A DNA stretch of 64,000 nt from Adiantum capillus-veneris. Taxonomy: Eukaryota > Streptophyta > Polypodiopsida > Polypodiales > Pteridaceae. The position numbers and the translations under genes are program-made. How positions within the stretch are numbered: position 1 is the first letter of the stretch; each line of letters starts with the position of its first letter. The stretch lies in NCBI GenBank assembly GCA_014529385.2, contig CM043969.1, forward strand, positions 16,752,446 through 16,816,445. The letters run 5' to 3'. The notes beneath the pieces are model-generated. The model ran no database searches and was not told where the DNA came from. It was given only the letters and a program-made list of their open reading frames with translations. Below, piece by piece: positions 1 to 11,412 of the stretch.

Positions 1-697
1 TGTTTCTAGCTCAAAACCTAGTTCAAAGACTAACATAGGGACATGAGAGGATCCCGTGTATATGAATGACCCTGAGGATGACTCGGATTTGATAGAGACC
101 ACAGAGACCAAAACTGTTACTACAAAGGAAAAAGCTAATGAGGAGGATCACGAGAGGGAATCACGACGAACACCAAAAGAGTATTCAAAGTTAAACCACC
201 CAGTTGGGAACCCCCAAGATAAGCCACGAGAGACAAAAAATGAGGATTGCAAGAGAAAGATTGGAACCTACCCAAACCCAACAGTGGAAATTGAACGAGT
301 CCAACAACTGAGGGGTTTGGTGGAAGAAACTCAACGAACATTAGAACCTGAACCCAAACATATCCAAATGTCGAACACAGTGTTTCCCACACAAGTTCAA
401 CCTCACAAGAACTACAGGCCGTTAGCTATACCCAATATCATTCGGGAAGAGAGTGAGGGTAGGACATCTGAAAGTGGACACACACCTTTCCTACTAGAGA
501 GAATGTTTGGTGAGGGAATGCCCGACCCCCTTGAGGAAGTGGAGATTCCATCTTCACCATTCTCTTGTCAGGGTCCTACGTCCTCAGAAATATGTACGAC
601 TATCATATCTAAGTGATACGGAGATCCAGAATTATTCCTAGCACTGCGAGCGTTTCTCAATGGAGAATTACAGGCCGGATTACCACAGTTTGCACAT

Positions 698-2170
698 ATG
701 AACAAACCTGACTCGGTAATGAATGATGAGGAACATTTAGCACCACCATCTAACCTAGCGGGACATGAATCTGTAATTGAAATATCCGTTAACAAGTTGG
801 GGCAATACTTTGAAGGTGATGAATCTAATGCTACTCTATCAATCACTACTAAAGGATTAACTGTAAAGGGGGTCCTTGACGGTGGTGCGGGAGTCAGCAT
901 GGTGACAAAGAGTTGTTGGGAGTCTATGGGGAGACCTCACCTTGAAGCCACAAGTGTAGTGGTAAAAATGGCTAATGGATCTATTGTTACGCCTATTGGA
1001 ATGCTAAAGGATCTCAGGATCAAGGTCTTGGGACACAAGGTAAGGCAGACTTTCATTGTTATGGATTTTTCCAAGCATCCTATGTCATTTGAGATGATCT
1101 TAGGGCGTCCATTCATGAGGGAAGCAAAAATGGTGCATGACTGGTCCAAAAACCACGTCTACTTACAGTTCCAAGACTATGTCATTCGAGTTGATCTTTT
1201 AAGTGGTCGAACGCATCCTCTAGGAAATAAATTCATCATTGATAATCGATCAGACACAACAATTCACTCAGATCCATTACAGTATTGTTACACGTGTAAC
1301 GAAGACACGGATATTGGGGAGAACACTCCTTATATGGATATCCTACCCGGAATGGCTGAGTCAGACAATGTCGATTGGGTCCACCTAGCGACAACCATAG
1401 ATACTTGGGGAAATAGGGGGACACCTTGGGTAACATCTGAGGGGGATGAAATGCCTGTACCCTTAAATATGCTAGAAGCACTGCATATAGCTTTTGACAA
1501 GACTCATCCTAATATAACTAAGAAAACATACAAGTGGGTCCCTAAAGCTTCTTTAGCGACCATGGCGGATGCTAAAAAAAAAAAGCCTTGTAAGAAACGT
1601 CCCACTCGCTCAAAGAAAATTAAAAAAATATTGCGATGGATTCCTAAAAAACTATTGGAAGCCCAAGGCTACTATCAAGGAAATGATCAAATTTGGGTGC
1701 CAAAACCTAAATTGTGTTCTTACCTGTCACCTGATCCATATGAACCCACTCCTGTAGCTCCAAAACAAATTGACAATCGCGGAAAGAAAAAAATCACAGA
1801 ATCCTATACACCCGCTCCAGAGCTAGTTTGGGTACCAAAGAAAGAACGATTTGTTCCAGCTAGCTCAGGAAGGGGGGAGTCCCATGAAGCTTCTAGCTCC
1901 TCATGTAATGCATCCATAGAGATAAAAGCTTCTCCAGAGTCTCCACCTACAATAGTGGACCTCCATGAAGCTACAAAGGAATCCACACCTCCCAGTGTTC
2001 AAGAATCAACTGATGAACCACTTCAAGTTCGATCCTGGGAGAGTACCTTACCACCCTTGCAACTCGATGAGGCACCTAAGGTAATAGAAAACTACTGGCA
2101 AAAATCCTCACCTATTATCGACTGGAACAATTGGTTTCAAAGGGTGACGAGCACATTTCAAACGATATGA
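698..2170 (+). CDS. Protease plus W[IV]PK-motif frame of element 1
   Basis: An open frame of about 490 codons inside element 1. The first part (to about residue 160) is a retropepsin-like domain: a VLDGGAG active-site region near residue 60 and ILGRPFM near residue 134. The DGGA form of the motif is common in plant gypsy proteases. The second half is basic and carries four W[IV]PK tetrapeptides (DNA near 1534, 1637, 1690 and 1828). The same motifs lie downstream of integrase in element 2, so here the protease is joined directly to a region that elsewhere follows pol. The role of the W[IV]PK part is unknown. An upstream frame at about 56-616 resembles the pre-protease linker of element 2. Confidence 0.7.
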   Translation: MNKPDSVMNDEEHLAPPSNLAGHESVIEISVNKLGQYFEGDESNATLSITTKGLTVKGVLDGGAGVSMVTKSCWESMGRPHLEATSVVVKMANGSIVTPIGMLKDLRIKVLGHKVRQTFIVMDFSKHPMSFEMILGRPFMREAKMVHDWSKNHVYLQFQDYVIRVDLLSGRTHPLGNKFIIDNRSDTTIHSDPLQYCYTCNEDTDIGENTPYMDILPGMAESDNVDWVHLATTIDTWGNRGTPWVTSEGDEMPVPLNMLEALHIAFDKTHPNITKKTYKWVPKASLATMADAKKKKPCKKRPTRSKKIKKILRWIPKKLLEAQGYYQGNDQIWVPKPKLCSYLSPDPYEPTPVAPKQIDNRGKKKITESYTPAPELVWVPKKERFVPASSGRGESHEASSSSCNASIEIKASPESPPTIVDLHEATKESTPPSVQESTDEPLQVRSWESTLPPLQLDEAPKVIENYWQKSSPIIDWNNWFQRVTSTFQTI

Positions 2171-3824
2171 TCTAACCAAGGAAGGGGGGAATGTTTGCTG
2201 ACAGTCATCATTCACCCACTCCCCTCTCAACCTTGTTTCCTTGCCTCTCACTCTCCCAATCTTAGGGAATGTATATATAAAGGCTTATACTCACAAAAAA
2301 CGAAAATAAATAAATAAAGAGCAAGAGCAATTAGCAAACGAGTATGCACAATAAAAGTCAAAACATTGGCCAGACCTACACATTCACATTCGGTACACTG
2401 AAACAGATTCCTATGTCATTAAACACCTTTGATCCTCATCACTCGAGTGATGGAGGGTAGGTAGAATTAGTACGATAGGAGTGTTTCTCTTTGAGAGTTG
2501 AGTGATTAGAAAAGTTCTTTTTTCCCACTGATGTGCCTCCTAGAGGTATTCCTTGTGTTTCCTAGTGTGTACAGAAGCGTGTTGCTGTTGTTAGGATTTG
2601 GACCTTCATGGGATCTTTCTCTCATTCACACTTCAAATCAAGCGCGATCATCAACACAAACATGTGTTTCATGTCCATTAGCATTGCCCCTTATCTTTTT
2701 TTGCATCTATGATTGTCTGCTTTGATTGTGATTGGTAGCCTAATATTCACCGCATTTGCTTAGTATCAAACATTTAATTCAATGTAATTTTTTGTCATAA
2801 TCACTTGTCTAGGTTTAAAAATCAAGCAGTCCGACTAAGCTAGTTTCACCAAGCTAGGTGTTAGAAATCTTCTCTTAATACCATGGGGAATGCCTTCCTA
2901 ATAAGCAATGGTTACTTAGGTTCTTAATCCAATTTAGGCAGCATTGTGTAAAATGTACTAGGGCTTTCTAGTGGGCTTGACCCTATTGACCTTTAGCTTA
3001 AGTATTATAAAGGGAGTTTACTAGTGTGATGAGCCTGGGGAGGTGTATCAGAGTTATATGACCCCCCAAAGCTACAAAATTAAAATGATGAAAACAAACA
3101 ACACAAAAAAATATCAAAGTGCCACAATGTAAAATTTTAAGCTGGAAGAGAAATCCCTGCTTAAATTGGTACTCCACTCACATGTATCGCCTATGGTACT
3201 AGAGCCCTAAAGGTTCCCAGTGTGGGCGCTTTTCCTTGAAAAGCAAAAAACCCAAGGCATACAAAATAAGCACACACATCAAAATTGAATCACTGTGAAA
3301 AGACTTTGGGGGGTCAAAGAAAAAGTAATCAGTCAGGCGATGATTTCATGAGAAATTCCTTTTATCGTAGCTTAACTACAAGGTCTTCTAGGTATAGCCT
3401 CTAGTCAACCCTCGAACATGAAATACTTGGCGCTCGCGATTAAACAACTTAATTGACCAGAGAAAATTAAGAAGCTTACCCATGGTACTCATAGTCAATC
3501 TCTAATGCCTTTCGACCGTGAAATTAGCGACCCCATACTTGTTTAATTTTTTACCTTTACATCTGTTTATGCATTTGATTATATTGCAATTTAATGTTTC
3601 TTGCTGAGAAATTATTTAAAATTCTGTTACCAATCAATTTGCCTGCCTAACACTGCATATGCTTTTTAATCGCTTATGAGAATGAAATTACTGTGCCAAT
3701 GTTGTTTGATTTTGCAGTGACTGAAGAAGGCTAAGGACATTCATCTCAAATGCTCTTCCACCTCGACGAACGAGCTTCAACTCAATAGCTTCCGAGGACA
3801 GAATCTACATCAGGAAGGGGGGCA

Positions 3825-4409
3825 TGTTAACCCTCACGGCTCACGGACACCCTATCACCTACGACGGACGTTGTAACCTACGACGGACATAGTATTATTT
3901 ATTTAGTAGAGTCAGGTACCGGGCTTGTCGGTCCAATAGGAAAACGGTAAGAGTGATCGCCGATGAGAGGCGCACTCTAACTGGAACATTCAAGGGATTA
4001 GTTGGCTAAGCATGGGCGCCCAAGTGTGAATGGGGCGAGCTCATATAAAAGTCAACTAAACCTAAAAGTCACTCATTCTCTCATTTGTGCAATGCAAGAA
4101 GAGTGCTCTTGCTCCATCTCATTGTGTACTAGTGTGTGTGTGTGTACTTGAGAGAGAGAGAGTGTGTGCGTGTGTGATCGAGCATTGCAACGGCACGACG
4201 GCGGTGAAGTGGTTGAGCGCGACGTAGCGGCGTCTCCTTCTTCTTCGCGGCAAGGAATCCTCCACGGCAGGAGCATAGAGCGGTGAGTGACACACCATTG
4301 CCCTTTTTTGAGCTTACTAGTTAAGCTAGTTGTGTGCTTGGAGCCGTCTGTGGCTCGCACACAGTGTTAGGCAAGTCCCTTACTTCAACAGTGCGGCAAG
4401 GAGCGCACA
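3825..4409 (+). repeat. 3' LTR of element 1
   Basis: Begins TGTTAACCC after a purine-rich tract (ggaaggggggca) and ends GCGCACA. It is one of three copies of this LTR in the window (others at 5168-5815 and 18473-19073). A TATAAAA box lies at 4044-4050, the likely LTR promoter. A short (GT)/(GA) tract sits in the middle, and copy length differs mainly there. Confidence 0.9.
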
Positions 4410-4725
4410 CTAGGATTTTGAGTGTAGAGGCTTAGAGACAATTGTATCCTAGTGAGAGGATGGTGTTCCTTAAGTTTTGTACGATTTTGGCATGGTTTAG
4501 TGAGTTTCCTTCTGTTTGTGTGTATGTGGGTTAGGTGGTGTAGTTGAGAGCAGTGAGACTCTAGCTTGTGGTTTAGTTGGCCTTCCAGAGTGTTGTATGT
4601 GTAGGATGGTCTCAGCTTGACAAGCTTCGTGTACCTATCGTATCATTTGTGTCCTCAATTGACATTATGTTGATCTAGGTTGTGTTGCATGCACTTTATG
4701 GGTGGTGTGATTCACTCCCGCAACA
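4410..4725 (+). repeat. Partial 5' LTR of element X
   Basis: Matches 23584-23912 along its length and ends CCCGCAACA. Its left edge is the junction with the element 1 LTR. The first part of the LTR, as seen at 23387-23583, is missing here because element 1 is inserted. Confidence 0.85.
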
Positions 4726-4743
4726 TTGGCGCTATTGCGAGGG
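4726..4743 (+). other. Primer binding site of element X
   Basis: Directly after the LTR end comes TTGGCGCTATTGCGAGGG. It resembles the TTGGCGCCGTTGCCGGGG type of primer-binding site found after many non-chromoviral plant gypsy LTRs. It fixes the element as plus strand. Confidence 0.7.
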
Positions 4744-5167
4744 ATACAAGGACTTAAGTAGGTATTCCTACTAACACTCATGTGATGGTTGCTTGCTTTA
4801 GTTTCGGCTAAAGAAAAAAAAAAATTTAAGTGGATCCGGAAGAGGTTATTTCCAGATCAAGTGGATAGCGTGTGTCTTGCCGAGGGTCTACAACTAGGTA
4901 GATTTAGTTAGGATTTGTAGATTAGAGTAGTTGTGGTGGTTGAGTGGTTTGTGAGGTGATAAAAGTGTTTGCTAGTCCGTGTGTGGCATTGAAGCATTTT
5001 TCTACTCATAGATGCAAAACCCCATATGATTTGTAGGAGTAGCTTTAGGTAAGTAATCTGATTTTGATCTAGAGCTATTCATAATTGATCTAGTTGCTAA
5101 GTGCTTGTTTGAAAATCACTGAAAAGACTGCTTTAGAGAGTAAAAATGCAAAAAACATCTTTTTGTG
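4744..5167 (+). other. Leader of element X, first part
   Basis: Non-coding leader between the primer binding site and the insertion point of element 2. It continues at 19074. No open frame and no clear repeat are seen here. The last bases, ttgtg at 5163-5167, pair with ctgtg at 19074-19078 as an imperfect 5-bp target duplication of element 2. Confidence 0.6.
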
Positions 5168-5500
5168 TGTTAACCCTCACGGCTCACGGACACCCTATCA
5201 CCTACGACGGATGTTGTAACCTACGGCGGACATTGTATTATTTATTTGGTAGAGTCAGGTATCGGGCTTGTCGGTCCAATAGGAAAAGGGTAAGCGTGAT
5301 CGCCGATGAGAGGCACACTCTAACTGGAACATTCAAGGGATTAGTTGGCTAAGCATGGGCGCCCAAGTGTGAATGGGGCGAGCTCATATAAAAGTCAACT
5401 AAACTTAAAATTCACTCATTCTCTCATTTGTGCAATAGAAGAGTGCTCTTGCTCCATCTCCATCTCCATCTTCTTCTTCTTCACCTCCTTGTGTGTGTGT

Positions 5501-5567
<67 letters not shown>

Positions 5568-5815
5568 TGTGTGTGGGCAATCGAGCATTACGAAGGCATG
5601 ACGGCGGCGGCGAAGCGGTTGAGCGCGGTGAAGCGGCGGCTCCTTCTTCTTTGCGGCGAAGAATCCTCCACGGCAGGAGCATAGAGCGGTGAGTGACACA
5701 CCATTGCCCTCTTTTGAGCTTACTAGTTAAGCTAGTTGTGTGCTTGGAGCCGTCTATGGCTCGCACACAGTGTTAGGCAAGTCCCTTGCTTTGACTGTGT
5801 GGCAAGGAGCGCACA
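5168..5815 (+). repeat. 5' LTR of element 2
   Basis: Begins TGTTAACCC and ends GCGCACA. It is about 47 bp longer than the 3' LTR, mostly from a (GT)n(GA)n tract at about 5491-5567. A TATAAAA box at 5387-5393 is the likely promoter. Confidence 0.92.
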
Positions 5816-5818
5816 TTT

Positions 5819-5837
5819 TTGGCGCCACTGCCGGGGA
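5819..5837 (+). other. Primer binding site of element 2
   Basis: Four bases after the 5' LTR comes TTGGCGCCACTGCCGGGGA, the GGCGCC-type primer-binding site typical of Tat/Athila-like plant elements. Confidence 0.8.
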
Positions 5838-6869
5838 ATCGCCCTGCACTAAGCCCAAGAGGCACTTTGTGCTTCTTCTATGAGTTGTTTGTAGTAGGAA
5901 AGAAGAGGAAGAGGAAGAGGAATGAGTTATTTTTCTGCAAGTTGATAATTTCTGTATTGTCTGCAAGTTCTGTGATTTCTGCATAATCTTGTGTTTTCTG
6001 TTTGCACACAGTCTTTGCACAATTAGTAGTCGTTAGGTTGTTCGCAGTGAATGAGTAATTAGGTAGACAGTTAGCAATTTCTGTTTGCACATAGTCTGTA
6101 CACAGTTTTCTGTTAAGGTTTGCCTGCACACAGTCTTTGCACAGTAAGGTAGTGAGAGAGGAAGTAGGTGGACAGTTAGCTCACTGATAGTAAGCAGTTA
6201 GCAGAGTGGTTAACAGATTAGTTAGTAGATTAGTTAGTGGTTAGCAGCACTGTTAGTAAGTAGATAAGGTAGTGAGCTGTGAGTTGTTGACAGAGAGGTT
6301 GGGTAGGTGTTGACAGTGTGTGTGGCCAAGAAAGGGTCATCTAAAACGCGCGCGGTCGTTGCCTTTATATAAAAAAATTATTAAAATTTTTTTTTAAAAA
6401 ATTAAAATTTTTTTTAAAAAAATTAAAATTTTTTTATTAAAAAAATCCGAAAATATTTAAGCGTGAGTCTAAAATTTTGATCGGGATCGTTTCCCCAAGC
6501 CCAAGCCCAAGCCTCAGTCCTCACTCTTATGATGTATACTAGACTCACTCTTATATATATACCCTACCCCCTCAAGAAGGAATGAGAGAATGTGGGGCAA
6601 GTCCTCCACTCTCCTCCCTTCTCTTCCCACTTGCACCCTTAGACTTTCTAATTTGGGCCTAGTTCCCTACTAGAAATTGACGGTTTTAGGGATTCCGAGG
6701 GCATAAAGTGACCAAACGGAGGGCTGTAAAGCACGGCACGTCCCTCTTACCGAGACGCTCATTTTGAGCTATCATACGTTCTATTCTATAGCTAGGTCAG
6801 AAAAAAAGGACCAAAAAATCAAAAAAAAATAAGAAAAGACTTGCGTTGCAAAACACCCAAAAATACTAG
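5838..6869 (+). other. Leader of element 2
   Basis: Non-coding stretch of about 1 kb between primer site and gag. It holds imperfect short repeats of the TTTGCACACAGTC type (about 6000-6145), then gttag-rich repeats (about 6170-6260), an A/T homopolymer patch (about 6365-6445) and a pyrimidine-rich patch (about 6600-6640). No palindromic 22-mers like those of X and Y are seen. Confidence 0.6.
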
Positions 6870-9570
6870 GTGAGTAGCCTTCACGGGAACTCACTGACAC
6901 TTCTAGGGGATCCAAGTCATATGAACCTACGCTCTGGACCAGTGTTAGAGCACCAGCATATTGGTAGTGCCTCCATTTACGCGGGCACACATTATTCCTC
7001 CACCCTATGTTCTGGACCTTCGACCGGGACTCAAGGTAGCGCGACCCAAGATCCTCATATCGTGTCTAGTGATTCTTCCTCTGAATACGAAGTCATGGAG
7101 GGGTATCCTACACCAAACCCTGATAGTTCAAGTCAAGACATGCATGCCATGGGACCACGGCCCGGGTCCAGCGTGTTTAGCAGCTTAAAAGAGACCCTTA
7201 GTAGAGCTACTCGCTCCGAACAAGCGGTTAATGAAATAAATGAAGGGAGTGGGGAAGTAAATTCGTCATTCATGCCAAAAATAGACCCTATGCTTCTTGA
7301 GAGTGTGCATGTGAATGTTCCATCCACTGCACCTCCTGATCCTTTAGGACTATCTCCCTCTGAGGTTCTACTACCCTATGGTAGGAGTCTTGCCGAAGTA
7401 CAAGAGATCGAACGCTTTATGCAAGCAACAAGGGAGAGGGAAATTGAGAACCTACGAAGGCTAGAACAAAGTCGATCCATGAAAGCAAAGGCTCCTATGA
7501 AAACAATCATGCCAACCGAGCAATCGAGTGCTCCCAAGGTAGCAGTCACGGAGGGGCAAGCGATGGGGAGCAATAATGCTTCCACTTCGAGGGAAACCTC
7601 CAGCACGCCAGGCCTAGATGGGATATTCCTAAACGAAAATTGGGAGTATGACCTACAAGTAGAAGCTTTAACTGATCGGTACACAAGACACACCTAACAT
7701 GTAAGTTGGTTAGATGTTCTACAATCCACATCGGGTGCTACTAGCATAGATGAGCAACAACAGAAAGTCTGTGATGTCCTCCATAGGATTGTCGAGTTAG
7801 AAAGACAGAACACAGGGATCAACATGCCTTCAATAGGCCTAATGAGATTCTTGGATATGGGAAAGGCCAACCAACCAACCCTATCACAAATGGAGACTCC
7901 CTCAGTGAGCCCCATTGATCCTCCATATGTTGTTTCTCCGGGAGCCTCAGTACAATTTGAGCCCACAAGTGGTACCTTTACCTTCCCATATCTAGCTCAT
8001 CTTTCTCTTAATGACACTACGGCTACCATGCATATCCCAGTGGTGAGCATGAAAATAAGTACACCATGGAGTTCATTGCTTAATACTGCGCTGATGCGTA
8101 GTAGCACAGTGCCCCCAACTATACCTACATGTATGTATAAATCATGTGCACCTGTCGTACCTCAGCCTCATGTAGCTCCTACACCTCCGATTATTCCAAG
8201 AGCTTACAATCCACAATGGCATTATCCAAGCTCTTATACAAGTGGAGCCATGACATTTAATAATAACATGCCATATCAAGCACCCCATATGCCTAGGGCC
8301 ACGCCTGTAAACTTTGGACCACCGTCTGGTACACCACCATACAAAATATGGGACCCAAGAGCCGCGCGTATGCCAAGGCCAAGGCCAACTCCCATCTCAC
8401 ATGTGGTTCCAAGAGCACATACACCCATTATACCTGCTCAAATAGGAGATTTGGTAGCATTTGCTCAAACTATCGGTCACTCTATTGCGGAAAACATGCG
8501 TAGTGCACCTGATAGAGAGCCTAGGAGCAAGGCAGTTCAAGTAGCTAAGCTCACACAGAAATTCAGTGGAGACGGAGATGCTAGAAAGCATATGGAAGTC
8601 TTTGAACATGTGTGCGATTCCTTGGAAGAGCACAATGAGCTACATAAGTGTAAGGCTTTGAGTTGGACCCTAAGCGGAAAGGCTGGAGATTGGTATAGAA
8701 CCTTAAGAGTAGAAGAGAAAACGATCTACTCTACTCTTAGGAGATTGTTCTTGAAAGAGCACATACGAGAGGGAGTACTTTGGGGTGTAGCCTCTCAGCT
8801 CCAAAAAGCCTAACGAGAAGAAGGTGAATCCGTGAGAGACTTCATTAGTCGCCTAAAGAATTTGAATTCTCGATGCAATCCAAACGAGCGATTCAACAAC
8901 AACCAATTGCTCGATAGATTCATTAGGGGACTACGACATGAAAGTATCTATAATGGCCTAGTCATTAGAGGTATCACTACTTGGGAAGCAGTCACCATGA
9001 ATGCAATCCAATTGGAGGATAATTTAATGATTGCAGGAGAAAGAGTGTCTGCCGAGCCGAAGTCTAGTAGCTCGCAAGCGTGAGGGCATGAGCCAATGAA
9101 GATAAAGCCAATCGTGAAAGAGCAAATGATATCTGAGATGACTTTGGCAGATCTCACCAAGGCCATCCAAGAAAGCCTTAGGGGTAATCGTGCTCCACAA
9201 AACACTCATATGTATCCAAGAAGGGAGCAACAATGGTGCTCAATTTGCTTGGGCCCACATACTACGAGTGAATGCCCTACTTTCAGAGTAAAGTTTAACG
9301 GGACTTGTAACGCTTGTGGTAGGTATGGCCATCAAGCGAAGGATTGCCTAATGCTTAAACGCATCATGGAAAATAGACCGCCTATAGCTTGGGCAAACTC
9401 ACCTCGAGTTCCTGCATTGATGCCTACCGCACCCATGAAGCAACAGTTGCCATTACAGCACATGGTCCCTAGAACCCAAAATGTGGTCCAAACCACACCG
9501 TTGCCACCTCTAGTGCTAGGACCGCAACCCCCTCATCCAAGAGTTACACCTATGAACCAAATAGGTTGAG
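6870..9570 (+). pseudogene. gag region of element 2
   Basis: Structural protein region of element 2. The N-terminal part is Ser/Thr/Pro-rich and unrecognised. The capsid-like part (about 8520-9080) shows the retrotransposon gag pattern: KFSGDGDARKHMEVFEHV, then ALSWTLSGKAGDWYRTL, and further on an FISRLKNL / LLDRFIRGL pair. A CCHC-like zinc-knuckle segment follows at about 9235-9350 (CSICLGPH and CNACGRYGHQAKDC). The protein would package element RNA into particles. It is broken in several places. Confidence 0.8.
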
Positions 9571-11340
9571 AGTCATCTAGTACTTATGTAGATTGCGAAG
9601 AGGACATAGACTCTAGTATCACCTATGGAGTCGACATGCTTGAGGAGTGTCCCATGTACTATATGAAAGACCATTGGGGACAAATCAAACCGGTATATCA
9701 AGCTACTGCGCTAGTAGCAAGAGGCCAAAACATTAATAGTTTTGCCAGGAGACCACCTCTTCGGTGCTACGAATGTGGTGGACCACATCGAGTAGATGAG
9801 TGACCCATTAGAATGCAAAAGAATGCTGCACTAATGCAAAAAAGTCAAGGGAGTGCATTGGCAATGCCAATACTCACTTGTAATCGTTGTGGCATCGATC
9901 ATTTTATCGCACAGTGTCCTAACAATCTAAACACACCGAAAATCACACCATTGAACTTAATAGAGATTGTTGATGGGACACCACCAACTATAAACATAGT
10001 ACCAGTAAACGCACTCACACGATCGATGCTCCAAAAAAAAAATTATATTCTTGAGGAAAGAGACACGGCGTCAATTGCCCAATCTCAGAAAAAGAAGAAA
10101 ACACGAAGAAATAGATCGCAAAAAGCAGCGAAGTCAGACCCCAGCTCAAAGACCAACATAGAGACTGGTGATGACCCCGTATATATGAACGACGCTGAAG
10201 AAGATTCTCATTCAGGTGAAACTATGGAGACCAAAACGACCACTAACATAGAAACCAACAAGGAAGATCTTCATGAGCCACAATGGCCAGGATCCAAAAA
10301 TAAGATAGGAACTTACCCAAACCCTACAGAGGAGATTGAGCGAGTCAAGCATTTAAGGAGTTTGGTAGAAGATACCCAAAGGGATCTAAAACCAGCACCT
10401 AGGCAGATCCAGATTATAGACACCGTGTTCCCTACACAACAACAACCTCACCAAGTCCATAGACCCTTGGACATACCTAGTGTCATCCAAGAAGAAAGTG
10501 ACTTAAAGTCATGGGAAAGCGGGCGTACTCACTTCTTGATGGAAAGAATGTTTATAGAGGGACTACCTGATCCTATCGAAGAAATGGAGATCCCATCTTC
10601 CCCACGTCAAGGGACTCAAGGCCAAAAGGTGTCGTTAAATGTTGCCAAATTGATGGATTTCATGTCTTTAGAAGTTAGAACCACCATCATGTCCAAACTA
10701 TCTAAAGACCCCGAGCTAGTCTCAGCTCTTAGAGCCTTCCTCAATGGAGAACTAAAGTTTGGGCTACCACAATTTGCACAGATGGATGGAGTTGGGGAGA
10801 TGCCAATAGAGGAGGAACACTTAGATCCACAACCCAACCTAGATGAGAACCTTGTTATAGAAATACCCGTTAACAAGTTGGGGAAATACTTTGAAGGTGA
10901 TGAATCTAATGCTACTCTAACAATCACTACTAAAGGATTAACTGTAAAGGGGGTCCTTGACGGTGGTGCAGGAGTCAGCATGGTGACAAAGAGTTGTTGG
11001 GAGTCTATGGGGAGACCTCACCTTGAAGCCACAAGAGTAGTGGTAAAAATGGCTAATGGATCTATTGTTACGCCTATTGGAATGCTAAAGGATCTCAGGA
11101 TCAAGGTCTTGGGACACAAGGTAAGGCAGACTTTCATTGTTATGGATTTTTCCAAGCATCCTATGTCATTTGAGATGATTAGGGCGTCCATTCATGAGGG
11201 AAGTAAAAATGGTGCATGACTGGTCCAAAAACCACGTCTACTTATAGTTCCAAGACTCTGTCATTCGAGTTGATCTTTTAAGTGGTCGAACGCATCCTCT
11301 AGGAAATAAATTCATCATTGATAATCGATCAGACACAACA
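9570..11340 (+). pseudogene. Zinc-knuckle linker and protease region of element 2
   Basis: More Cys/His knuckles (CYECGGPHR near 9768 and CNRCGIDHFIAQCP near 9881) are followed by a charged linker and a retropepsin-like domain at about 10855-11200. Its GVLDGGAGVSMVTKSCWESM active-site segment is nearly identical to that of element 1. The protease would process the polyprotein. The strong likeness to 780-1330 at DNA level shows the close kinship of elements 1 and 2. It is broken. Confidence 0.8.
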
Positions 11341-11412
11341 ATTCACTCAGATCCATTACAGTATTGTTACACGTGTAACGAAGACACGGATATTGGGGAG
11401 AACTCTCCTTAT

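Larger units (their letters stand above)
1..4409 (+). mobile_element. Ty3/gypsy element 1, right part, pol-less
   Basis: Right-hand part of a plus-strand LTR retrotransposon whose left end lies outside the window. What is seen is a gag tail, a retropepsin-like domain, a basic W[IV]PK-motif region, a long 3' untranslated stretch and a 3' LTR at 3825-4409. The LTR, the 3' region (about 2525-3824) and the protease region closely match element 2, so both belong to one family. No reverse transcriptase, RNase H or integrase is recognisable between protease and W[IV]PK region, and the small acidic frame of element 2 is also absent. The right LTR abuts an internal part of another LTR (element X) at 4410, so this copy was inserted into X. 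It is a fossil with a few breaks in the visible part. Confidence 0.85.
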
